Source of the DNA: Aphanomyces cochlioides
Lineage: Eukaryota > Oomycota > Saprolegniomycetes > Saprolegniales > Verrucalvaceae
Reading direction: 5' to 3'
NCBI GenBank assembly: GCA_019828595.1
Contig: JAHQRK010000051.1
Location: forward strand, 1-64,000
DNA: 64,000 nt
Both the position numbers and the translations under genes were made by a program. The notes under the pieces were generated by a model, which saw nothing but the letters and a program-made list of their open reading frames with translations, searched no databases and was not told the origin of the DNA. Position 1 is the stretch's first letter. Each line of letters begins with the position of its first letter. Positions 10,985 through 19,900 of the stretch are shown one piece after another.

Positions 10985-13900
10985 CTCCCAGCATGAGTGT
11001 CTGAGTGTCGGGTTGGAACATCACTTGGTTGTCGAAGGTGGGGTCCAGGGAGCCAGCCTCATGGAATTCCAGGATCGTGGTCAAGACGTATCGCGACTTC
11101 TCGTCTTCGCCGGCATACAACGTTTCCATGATATTCCAAATCAAGAGGCCGAAGCTCGTGTCAAGCAATATGGCAGATAGCGATACGCCCGACAAACAGC
11201 GGGAGCCCAAATGAGAAGCCAGTGCAGTGACCGGGTACTTGGTAGAGGCCACGATCGCAGCATCACTGTTGTAGTACGTTGGAGCATGAATGGCCAAGAG
11301 AACTTCTGCCACAGCCAACACTTCTTCCAGGTCGCCGCGGTGGAGGGAAATCTCGTCGCCGTCAATGGTAGTATCGATGAAGTCGATGTTCTTGAATAGC
11401 TCGATGTTGCTGAAGATGGCTTGAACGTGCTCGCGGGTCATACGCACACCCCACGTCAATGAGTACAGCTGGGAGAACGGTTTGTCTCCACCCCAAGTCG
11501 CTCGAAGCCACCGATGGAGGAGGCGTTGTCTCACAAAGTACTCAAAGCATGCACGGTCTTCATCAAAAAGTCGGTGCAGTTGCAAGCCAAATTCAATCGG
11601 GGAACGCTCGAGATGGCTACACAGCATGTCGACGCGGCCGTCGTTGATGAGTTGGGCAAGGTTGAACGAGCTGTTGGTCACTGCATCTTCGACTTGGGTT
11701 GAGAGATGCAATGGAACTTTGGCTGTCTTGGTGTCGAGGTCTTGTAGTTCGGCGAGAATTTCGTCAAGAGACATTTCTATGCGCTTGGGAACGCCATCTT
11801 GGATCTTGGTGCCGCCGACAAATTGACCGGACGTAGGGAGGTGGGGAGGGTCATCCGAGACGTCCAGCTTGGGTACAATCGTTGAGATCTTGTAATCGCC
11901 AAACTGAGCAACGTGTTCCTCGGGGTTGACACACACACGTTCGTCGAGGGCTTCAAACATGTTGGGCGAAATCCAAGAGCGGCCATGCTCGGGGGAATCC
12001 ACTTGCTGTTGCGTCTTCTTGCGCTTGCCTCTCGACGCCTTGACGCCAGTCCACTGCGGAGGGTTGGCTTGCGCAGTTTTCCGACGTTTTGGCGCCTTGG
12101 GAGTCGAAGAAGGCGGGTTGGTTGGGCTGGGAGCTGGCTTGTTCAATCCATATTGGCGGGACGTTGCATCAAGGTCCAAACGAACCAAGTTCTTGTCACG
12201 AAAATACCACCCTTGACCGTACACGCGGAGACAACGGCCCTTGAAAAGAATTTCTTCGACGAGACGGCCGTCGCGCTGTATGGTCGTTGGTACGGAGGTT
12301 CCTTCAAAGTAAAGGCGGTACCGAGAGCTCGCCATACCGCTTGAAGAGGAAACGTTGGGGTAGGAGCCCCACAGGAAGCGTGGCTCCAACTTGGTCATGA
12401 CGTCGAAGATCAGGCGCTCTTCGTCTTGATCTTGAAGGCCTTGAGGGATGTCCATGAAAAATCCGCCGAGGACGTGCGGAACGTTCATCGTGAAGTGTTG
12501 GGACGAGCCATCTCGAGCGACTTGAATCTTAAACGCGATGCCTCGCAGCTTCGTCATCGCTTCGTGAGAGGCAACACCCCACTTGAGCATGCGGTTCGGG
12601 ATGTCCTTCTCGCATCTCACAATGTCAGCAATCGCAGTGTCGAGGCCGAGGGCTTGGTTGTCGAAAAGGATCGATGCCATGGCAGCTGAAACATCGATGG
12701 TCTTCGTGTGTGCACCCGTGGGCATCTGCAACCAGCCGACGATGCCGCGCGCCGAGTGCTTCTGGATCGGGAGGGTGTCTTCAAACGTGAGGGTTCCAGC
12801 AGCACGCTTGCGAAGGAGGGGTTCGAGTTCCTCCATCGTGGGCTGGTAAGGAGCAACGTCCTTGGTCTTGATGGCCTTGGCAGACTGAGACCGCTGTTGC
12901 GCTTGGAAGGCCCATACGTCGTTGGGGGCCTGGCGGTTGTTGGGTTGGCCACGGCCAGGTGTCTGGGCTCCGCCAGATTGAGAAATGTTTTCCAAATGCG
13001 ATCCGGGTGAAGCCTGAGACGACGGCTGGCGGACTGAGTGAGAGTCCGAGTCGTGCGTCAGACCAACACTCAAGCGTGCGTCAGAGGCTTGGTCTTGTCC
13101 GGACCCTGTCCCATGGTGGACAGAGTCACACGTTTGACCTTCACTCGCGTTGGACTTCGAGAAGCTTCCATGGGTGACTTGGTCTTGAGTATTCCCATGA
13201 CCAACACTGGCCACAGGGTTGTTCGCGATTGTTCCAGATCTTGCCCGATGATTCTTCGAGAAGAGACCATCACTCATGGAGCGACTAGTCTCGATGGGAT
13301 CTTGACCTGTCGCCAGAGTGGACTTGTCGCTCGGGGGATTCTTCGAGAAGGGACCTTCACTCAGGGATGGACTGTTCTCGAATCTTCCTTGACATGTCGT
13401 CATGTTGACGTCGGTGCTTGAGCGAGTCTTCGAGAAGCCACTATCACTCGTCGAGAGAACATTCTCGAAAGGAACAGAACCCAACGGAGTCTTGCCAGGC
13501 AAGCCACCATCACTCACGATGGACGTGGTTGATGGAGATTCTTCGGGCAAGGTCGTTGACGTCATGAGCACATCTTCCGAGGTTGGAACGCCGTCTTGCC
13601 AGGCTTCGTCGCAAGTGTCAGAGGTCGTTGGATCATTCGCGGGATCGCAAGCCTTCGTCGAGCGAGTCACAGGCAAGGGTTCAAAACGGCGCGGTTTCGA
13701 AGGGGTTGCACGTTGACGTGGAAACGGAACGCGCGTTGGAGTAGGGAGCGGATTCGTAGACGCGTCATGATGCGAAGCGTTGGAAGCATCGTCGACGTCC
13801 TCTTCCAACGACGACGCCATGTCGGTATCGCTTGGGGATGGGTCAGCAACGACGATGACGTCCATATCGCTGGGGCTGGACGCCGAGGGAGAGAACGCGG

Positions 13901-13988
13901 AGGAGCAAGATGGGGCACGAGGGTTGGTCGAGCGGGTAGCAACCATATTGTCAGATAGCGTAGAGTGGTACTGCGGGGTAGCTGGCAA
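10947..13988 (-). CDS. Element A ORF1 protein, intact (1013 aa), putative RNA-binding/particle protein
   Basis: LINE ORF1 proteins bind the element RNA and form the particle used for retrotransposition; that role is inferred from position and order. Residues 1-380 are rich in Ser, Thr, Pro and Asp and look disordered. They contain a degenerate repeat of about 29 residues ending in G-x-FSK, near residues 184-187, 212-216, 241-245 and 274-278. Residues ~380-610 form a folded region with an alternating hydrophobic pattern that may be RRM-like. Basic stretches KAPKRRK (631-637) and RGKRKK (653-658) resemble nuclear localisation signals. The C-terminal ~350 residues are globular and conserved among copies. 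I see no CCHC zinc knuckle. The stop overlaps the ORF2 start by 38 nt. The second Met, at residue 15, is an alternative start. Confidence 0.85.
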   Translation of the reverse strand: MPATPQYHSTLSDNMVATRSTNPRAPSCSSAFSPSASSPSDMDVIVVADPSPSDTDMASSLEEDVDDASNASHHDASTNPLPTPTRVPFPRQRATPSKPRRFEPLPVTRSTKACDPANDPTTSDTCDEAWQDGVPTSEDVLMTSTTLPEESPSTTSIVSDGGLPGKTPLGSVPFENVLSTSDSGFSKTRSSTDVNMTTCQGRFENSPSLSEGPFSKNPPSDKSTLATGQDPIETSRSMSDGLFSKNHRARSGTIANNPVASVGHGNTQDQVTHGSFSKSNASEGQTCDSVHHGTGSGQDQASDARLSVGLTHDSDSHSVRQPSSQASPGSHLENISQSGGAQTPGRGQPNNRQAPNDVWAFQAQQRSQSAKAIKTKDVAPYQPTMEELEPLLRKRAAGTLTFEDTLPIQKHSARGIVGWLQMPTGAHTKTIDVSAAMASILFDNQALGLDTAIADIVRCEKDIPNRMLKWGVASHEAMTKLRGIAFKIQVARDGSSQHFTMNVPHVLGGFFMDIPQGLQDQDEERLIFDVMTKLEPRFLWGSYPNVSSSSGMASSRYRLYFEGTSVPTTIQRDGRLVEEILFKGRCLRVYGQGWYFRDKNLVRLDLDATSRQYGLNKPAPSPTNPPSSTPKAPKRRKTAQANPPQWTGVKASRGKRKKTQQQVDSPEHGRSWISPNMFEALDERVCVNPEEHVAQFGDYKISTIVPKLDVSDDPPHLPTSGQFVGGTKIQDGVPKRIEMSLDEILAELQDLDTKTAKVPLHLSTQVEDAVTNSSFNLAQLINDGRVDMLCSHLERSPIEFGLQLHRLFDEDRACFEYFVRQRLLHRWLRATWGGDKPFSQLYSLTWGVRMTREHVQAIFSNIELFKNIDFIDTTIDGDEISLHRGDLEEVLAVAEVLLAIHAPTYYNSDAAIVASTKYPVTALASHLGSRCLSGVSLSAILLDTSFGLLIWNIMETLYAGEDEKSRYVLTTILEFHEAGSLDPTFDNQVMFQPDTQTLMLGDVANATSVAFRG

Positions 13989-14001
13989 ATTGGAAACTGG
14001 G

Positions 14002-14074
14002 GGTCGTATAGCTCAGTCGGTAGAGCATGGTGCTAATAACGCCAGGGTCCTGGGTTCGAGCCCCAGTATGACCA
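14002..14074 (+). tRNA. trnI(aau): tRNA-Ile (anticodon AAU), copy 1
   Basis: The 73-nt gene folds as a standard cloverleaf. The acceptor stem is GGTCGTA/TATGACC with one G-T pair and discriminator A. The D arm is GCTC/GAGC, the anticodon stem TGGTG/CGCCA with loop CTAATAA, and the T stem CTGGG/CCCAG with loop TTCGAGC. The anticodon AAT (A34 expected to become inosine) reads isoleucine codons. The internal Pol III promoter is the A box TAGCTCAGTCGG at 14009-14020 and the B box GGTTCGAGCCC at 14053-14063. No CCA is encoded. The gene reads away from the A1 element, whose 5' end touches its first base. All eight copies in the window are identical over these 73 bases. Confidence 0.97.
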
Positions 14075-14077
14075 ACG

Positions 14078-14083
14078 TTTTTT
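14078..14083 (+). terminator. Pol III T6 terminator of tRNA copy 1
   Basis: A run of six T begins four bases after the discriminator base, the usual eukaryotic Pol III stop signal. Confidence 0.9.
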
Positions 14084-15067
14084 CCCCTTTTCTCCGATTT
14101 CGTCCTCTCCTCTCAACATTCTTGCCTTTCCTTAGGATTCCTCCTGTATTCTTCTCAGCTCTTACTAGTCACCTCATGCCACGTCCAGCACGAAAAGATG
14201 TGCTCACCTCTACGCACATATGGATAAGACATTCCTTGAATCTCTCTTTCACGGACTGTGGTCCATCTGCAGTGTCCATCTATACTCTTGACAAGACAAA
14301 TGCAGTCTTGTTTTTGTTCTGTTGAGTCTCTTCGCGAGGCTTGCTCCAAACGCTCGTGTGTTTACGATGGTTGACACATCGAGATACGCCGACATGTCTT
14401 GATGTAGTCATGCAATCGTTTGCAATGATCTCTGAGTCTGTGAATTTCATTTGAATCACCTCAACGTGGCAGCCAAGGCATGCATCCAAAATACATGTAA
14501 ATAGGAATCTACACGGATAAACAAAACGAAGCATCTCGAATGGGATCGACAATCTTTTCAAGATCGTGTAGCTTTGCCTTCACAAAGCTCTGTCCTGGCT
14601 TGTTGGCGTTATATGAATGAGCCACTTGACAGTGGTCGACAACGACGATGAACTTTTCTCCATACTGAAGCAAAGTATTTGAGTTTTGATAAGAAATTTG
14701 ACCCGCCGAATATGAATTTCATGAGGATTTGCATGCAATAAGAAATAACTTGGAAAACATTATAGCGTTTGAGAAACATGACTTTAAAGACGAAAATGTA
14801 GGTCAAAACTCTCTGCTAATAATAACGTTTATAATTAAATAGTATGCGTGTAAAAGGATATGGACAGAGGACACGAGGAATGAAGCTTGGGACTGTCGAG
14901 GGCTGACGACGAGCGGATGCCAAATTGAATTGCGTAGGTTTTGTTTTGTTGGGAGAGTGGATGGTGTGTGGGATATGTTGTAGGTTTCTTTTGTGTGTGG
15001 AAAAAAAGTGTGTGTGTCAATGTGTTTGAGAACGTGTGTTGTGTGATGTGGTGTGTATGGGAATAAG

Positions 15068-15074
15068 TATAATA
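15068..15074 (+). promoter_or_regulatory. TATA-like element at native tRNA 5' flank
   Basis: TATAATA ends immediately before tRNA position 1 and occurs in every spacer. In all units it is now separated from the intact tRNA by elements B and A, so it faces only the 14-bp remnant. A promoter role is inference from position. Confidence 0.35.
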
Positions 15075-15088
15075 GGTCGTATAGCTCA
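15075..15088 (+). repeat. tRNA-Ile 5' remnant (left target duplication of B1)
   Basis: GGTCGTATAGCTCA in its native upstream context (spacer S1), followed directly by the B1 3' end. Confidence 0.93.
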
Positions 15089-16779
15089 ATGACAATCGGG
15101 GTATATTTGACCTTTAACCCCTATAAATATTTGCCTAGACGACCCAATGGGGAACAAGGACTACTAAGTTCTACTCGAAAGCCACTTGAATCGTTGCGTG
15201 AGTTCGATTGAGCTCTTGCATTGTCTTGAAATCTTGAGACTTCTTTACACAAGTGTCGCTCGCAAGTTCTTCTCCCAAAACCAAGTGTAGTTGGTATGAG
15301 ACTTGAGTTTTTCGACTATCTCGGAGACTTGCATTGCTTCATCACTGTCCATTGTAGGATCACGGAGCATTCGTCTGATATTTGCGGTCCACGAAACAAG
15401 AGATACTTCCTTGACCGCCTGGATGTATGGCACTGTTTTGCCTTCAAACTTGGTTCGATTGCGATGAATCCAAAAGTCCCGTAGCAAAGATGAAACGAGA
15501 AGGACCCACAAACGACGAATCACTGAAAAATGAGACACCCATTCTTCAGAAACCGCGAATTCGTCGAGGTTGATAATCGTATTCCATGTAAATGGAATAC
15601 CAAACGGCCGCCACGCTGCTTGATGCCAATTCCACACAGGCTTGACAAACTTGCAGTCGAACAGGATGTGTTGTATCGTTTCGACGGCTGAGCAACCAGG
15701 AAAGGAGCATTCGATAATGCTAGGGTTGGTGTCTTGAAGGAAAAAGAAGCGAGAGTTGACGGGTAGCATCCGAAACAAGATTCGCCACCACACATCGGCT
15801 TGAACAGGAGTTGGATATCGCATCAAAGGTTTCACAGTCTTGTTCATGTATTTCTTGATCGCCAAATCATTGTTTCTTGAATCGCTCGACAAGGGGTGCT
15901 GTTTGGTGAGTAGTGGCGCGCAAAAGCAAATCGATCGGATGTACTTGCGCGGCCATTGTTGAAAAGGAACAAAGACATTCTTCCAAACTTGTCCGACGGG
16001 GATTTGAACTTCATGATTGGGAGGCACAGCTTCCACGAGAGGGATACCCAGTACTTGCCATACAGTGGTCGCAATGAGTGAAAGCAGGGAATACAAATGG
16101 CGAAACACGCGTGGAAAATCATCGCCAGGGAACCGCCAAACGTAAGGCTCCATTTGCAACTTGAATTCTTCATAGGAGGGCCACACGCGTTGTGTGGTGA
16201 CGAAATCGTCCAAGCAATGCAAGCCTTCTTGGGCGAGGAACTTGTAGAAGGGACGATGATGTTTGAGGGCGACAGCAAGCGAGGTTGGTCCATTGGAACC
16301 AGGAACCAAAAACAGCGGATGAATTTGCAGCCAAACAGACATGGTAGGGAGCTGAGATTGTGTCGGCGTTTCAGGACATTTGCGCGTAAGGGGGATACGA
16401 TGCCAGTTGGCCCAGATTTTCCGCCACAACAAAGGGAGTACTTCAAGTCGCATGTGATTTGTGTTGTGGTTGGGATGATACATGAGGCAGTCCCACGACG
16501 AGTATCTTGCGAACGGCTCCATGCACCTTCGAAAGAGCTGCTTCGGGAGAACAGACCATAACGATGGTTCTTCGTTGTCGGTCTGAACAAGGAATTGAAG
16601 TCGCTGAACACGTTGAGCACGAATTCTTGACGCAATATGCGGAATCCTGAGACCCAGGCTGGGATGATACGCCACGCCAGAGTTGATCAAGGACATGTGC
16701 TTGTCTTCCTTGTGTCGCTTTCTTGTCAAGATGAACTTGTACACCATGGACTGCCACTTGGCGACCGAGTCTTCAGGGA
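15089..16779 (-). mobile_element. Element B copy B1, 5'-truncated LINE (1691 bp)
   Basis: B is a second LINE family at the same tRNA site. Only its 3' portion is present: about 510 codons of the ORF2 C-terminus and a 156-nt 3' UTR (15089-15244) without poly(A). The 3'-terminal bases resemble those of A: TGnCAATnGGGG followed by GTATATT on the plus strand. The 5' truncation point is the same in all eight copies. So B inserted once and was then amplified with its tRNA and spacer. Confidence 0.92.
15245..16777 (-). pseudogene. Element B ORF2 C-terminal fragment (B1)
   Basis: This is an open frame of about 510 codons (500 from the first Met at 16747) with no endonuclease or polymerase catalytic motifs. 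It aligns with residues ~860-1384 of the element A ORF2. Shared motifs include MVxKxILxRK, LGLxIPHxAS, DVWxRxLFxMLPVNSR and a finger of form C-x4-C-x7-H-x4-C. Identity is clearly partial, so B is a sister family rather than a copy of A. The frame runs open into the truncation. The fragment cannot be active on its own. Confidence 0.88.
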
Positions 16780-16793
16780 GGTCGTATAGCTCA
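16780..16793 (+). repeat. tRNA-Ile 5' remnant between B1 and A2
   Basis: The 14-bp target copy was made by the B insertion and then reused by A. It is followed directly by the A2 3' end. Confidence 0.93.
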
Positions 16794-16950
16794 CTGCAAT
16801 GGGGAGGTATATTAATAGACTTTCAATATCTACTAATACTAATATTGCCTACTAACGGCTCATCCCACTTCCAAATGCTTCAGCAGATTTTCTACTTTGG
16901 GCTTTGGAGTACAGCGATTTTTGACTTGTTGAATAAATACTTGGGGCTTG

Positions 16951-19900
16951 TTAATTTGGGGCTGAAGGTTGGAGCGCGAGCAAAGTCGGGTACTTGGCTA
17001 CCAGTGGGCGATAGACAGGTTGTCTATGCAAAGTATTGATTGCTGAAATTGCTTCCACTCGTTGAGGGCTGTCAACTTCTTGGAGGCGAAGCCATCTGCG
17101 GATCGATGCATGCCATCGGATGAAGCTGACTTCTTGCCAAATTTCTGGCGGAGGCGGCTCCTTCGATTCGAACTTGGCGGCGTTGTGCGTTGTCCAAATA
17201 TAGTGAAGGTTGGAAGCACACAGAAGAGCCCAGAGCACAAACAGTATGTCTTGAAGCTGGCTACCGCGTTCGTTGACTTGAAAGCGGTCGATGTTGGTGA
17301 TGGCAGTCCAATCGAAATTGACACCGAAGCATCGCCAAGCGGTCGCGTGAAAACGCCAAAGGGGATACACGCGAGAGCAGGTGTGGAAGGCGTGGTGTTG
17401 GTTCTCCGGTGCGTCGCAATTGGTATAGACACAGCAAATTACGTCTGGCTGCTGAGGTTGCAAGTAGAACAAGCGCGAGTTGACAGGCAGCATGTTGAAC
17501 AACAGTCGAAACCAAACGTCGCCATGGAGGGGAGGCGGCCAACGGCATGTTTTGCGGATGAGTCGCACGTAGGTCGCAATATCTTGTTGCTCGACGCGGG
17601 ACGATGTCGCCACTGGGTGCGGTTTTCCATCCGAAGGGGCGTGATGCGCCAAACGTGATACGAGTCGCTTGGGCCAACGCTCGAAGGATAGCAATTGATC
17701 TTTGAAAAGTGCCTTGAAAGGGTGACTTGTTGTATCGATATCGGTCAAAGCAGTTCCAGTTCGAACGCCAGACGTGCGGAGGACTTGGTCGAATATCTTG
17801 GTGAGGTGGCTATAAACTTGACCAGCACGTTCGGGTGCTGCAAATCCCATCGCGCCGTTCGCTTGTAACGTCACTTGTGCCGCACGGTTGTTGGATGACA
17901 GTCGATCAATAAACGCAGCTCTTGTAGGCCATGTCCCTTGCCGTGTCAAGAAGTCTTTGAGGCAGTGGAAACCGTTTTGAGACGCATGTCTACACCATCG
18001 ACGACACAGAGCAGTCTTCACGACATTTGATGTAGCACCCGCAGGACCAACTTGCAGAGCGGGGTAGGATGTCAGCCACACGGGGAGGTTCAAAAGTTCT
18101 TCGAGGCTTGGTGGCGAAGCGGTTCGCTTGGCCATAGGTGTGGCGGCCCATTGATGCCAAATGTCGTGCCAAAGAGGATGCAGCTCCCACAAAAACAACC
18201 ACTTGGAGCTGTGGTTGGGGAAGTACGTGAGAAAGTCGAACGGGTGGGTGTCGCGATACAGCTTGTTCATGACACGGGAAAATTGTCTCTTGACAAGCAA
18301 CTTCCATGGGGCAAATGTGTTGGGTGAATTGGGCTGCATCAAGAGTTGGAGCCGCAGCAGTCGCTGAGTCCGAAGCTTCGAAGCCACATGCGGAATACCG
18401 AGGCCGAGTTTTTGATCGAACTGCCACTTGCGGCAAATAGTTGAGCGATGATGGTCGGTGATTTGCGTCTTCCGACCAAGGATGTACTTGTTGACCATTC
18501 TTTGCCAAACGGCAACCATCGTTGGAGGCACATACACTGCAGCCGTGACATGCCATAACAACGACAACAACATGGTCGATACGATGAGTTTGCGGCCTTG
18601 GATGGTTCGCGCACGACTTCCCCACGTTTGAAACGCAGCCAGAAACTTGTCGTTCAGTTGCTGGACTTGAAAATCGCGCGGCAGTCGGTGGCCAAAGAGA
18701 ATACCAAGGTATTTCACTGGCTTCTCGCTCGGCAAGACGTTCAAGAGGCCACCATCGTCGATGTCTTCGATATCGAGATTGTTGTTGAGCGCCAAAGTCA
18801 TGCACTTGGCAACGTTGAGACGAGCTCCAGACACAGAGCAAAAGTCTTCGACAATTGCCATTTGCTCGACCGCCGCTTGGAGGGATGACGAGAGTAGAGT
18901 CGTGTCGTCGGCAAAGTAGATGCTCGTCAGTGAGTCTCCATTTGGAAGGGGAATACCAAAATCAGGAGATCCGCGTAGCATTTCGCCGAGTGGCTCGAGG
19001 TAAAGTACGAAGAGCATGCACGATAGGGGGCAACCTTGCTTGACTCCGCGGGTAGGCCGTATGGTAGGGCCAAGACCGTCGTTGAAAATGATCTGGACCA
19101 GAGGCGTATTGGAAAGCAACTGAACCCAAGACACAAATGTGGGACCGATGTTCATCTCCTTGAGTACGTCGAAGAGAAAGCCTTGGTCAACCATATCGTA
19201 TGCCTTGGAAAAGTCGAGAAACGTCGCGTAGTAGTCGTGGTCTTCATTGGTACAGAAAGTCTGCAATGCTTGTACCAGCATCACGTGGTCGTGCAAGCGA
19301 CGGCCAGGGACAAAACCAGCTTGGCTTGGGTGAGCGAGGTATGGGGCAACTTGTGCAAGACGGTAGGCCAGCGCCCGCGATAGAATCTTGACTTCAACCG
19401 ACATGAGAGTAATCGGCCGATAGTTGCCAGGGTCGCCTCTGTCTCCAGCCTTGAACAAGAGCGCCACTGCACTTCGGCGTTGTTGGAGCAGGAGGTGACC
19501 GTGATGGGTGAGTTGGTAGTTGAACACCTTGAGCAGGATTTGGGCGAATACGTCCGGGGAGACTTGAAAGAAAGCTGCAGGCCAGCCGTCTGAACCAGGA
19601 GACTTGTTCGGGTTCATAGACTTGAGCGCGCCGCACAGGTCTTCCGCCGTGAGAGGACTTTCCAGAGCGTCGCGCTGTTCTTGAGTGAGACGTCGAGTAA
19701 TGGCTCGAATGATAGCTCGGCGACGGGCCCGATTCAACGGTGGTTGGTCTCTTGGAGTGACCATGATGTTTTTCCAATGAGACGTAAAACCAGCCTTGAC
19801 TTCAGACGGGTCAGTCGACGTTGCACCGTTGATTGTCACGGACGAGAGCGGCACTTTGATCCCCTTGGGTCGACGAAAAAAGTGACTGGTACCTCGCTCG

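Larger units (their letters stand above)
6673..14001 (-). mobile_element. Element A copy A1, full-length tRNA-targeted LINE
   Basis: This is the only A copy with both ends in the window. It is about 7.33 kb: a 13-nt leader, ORF1, ORF2 overlapping it by 38 nt, and a 157-nt 3' UTR (6673-6829) with no poly(A). Its 3' end adjoins tRNA positions 1-14 at 6659-6672, and its 5' end adjoins a complete tRNA starting at 14002. The duplicated target is thus 14-15 bp. One or two extra G at the 5' junction make the exact boundary ambiguous. The endonuclease motifs are of the AP type, not the restriction-like type, which places it broadly with L1/Tx1-like LINEs. The clade is inferred, not tested. Confidence 0.93.
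14075..15074. repeat. Intergenic tRNA spacer S1 (~1000 bp)
   Basis: This stretch starts just after a tRNA 3' end and ends just before a tRNA 5' remnant. It is therefore the original DNA between two neighbouring tRNA-Ile genes of a tandem array. It begins pyrimidine-rich and carries an AT-rich middle. A GT-rich low-complexity tract lies at about 14945-15060 and a TATA-like TATAATA at 15068-15074, directly before the tRNA start. Short open frames of 64-93 codons on the minus strand show no recognisable protein. No other RNA gene was seen. S1 and S8 share a G where the other spacers have a C near 14767. Confidence 0.85.

Noticed and set aside
14945..15060. GT-rich tract as telomeric or subtelomeric repeat
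   Set aside because: It is irregular (mixed GTGTG, ATGTTG, GGAATAAG), about 110 bp long, and has no fixed telomere unit.
15075..15088. 14-bp tRNA pieces read as tRNA pseudogenes or processed tRNA fragments
   Set aside because: They have no B box and only part of the A box, and their ends match insertion junctions exactly. They are target-site duplications.
14155..15095. Minus-strand frames of 64, 93, 65 and 86 codons in each spacer
   Set aside because: Short, overlapping and of low complexity in part (His/Thr-rich from the GT tract). Conservation among spacers is explained by recent duplication, not coding constraint.
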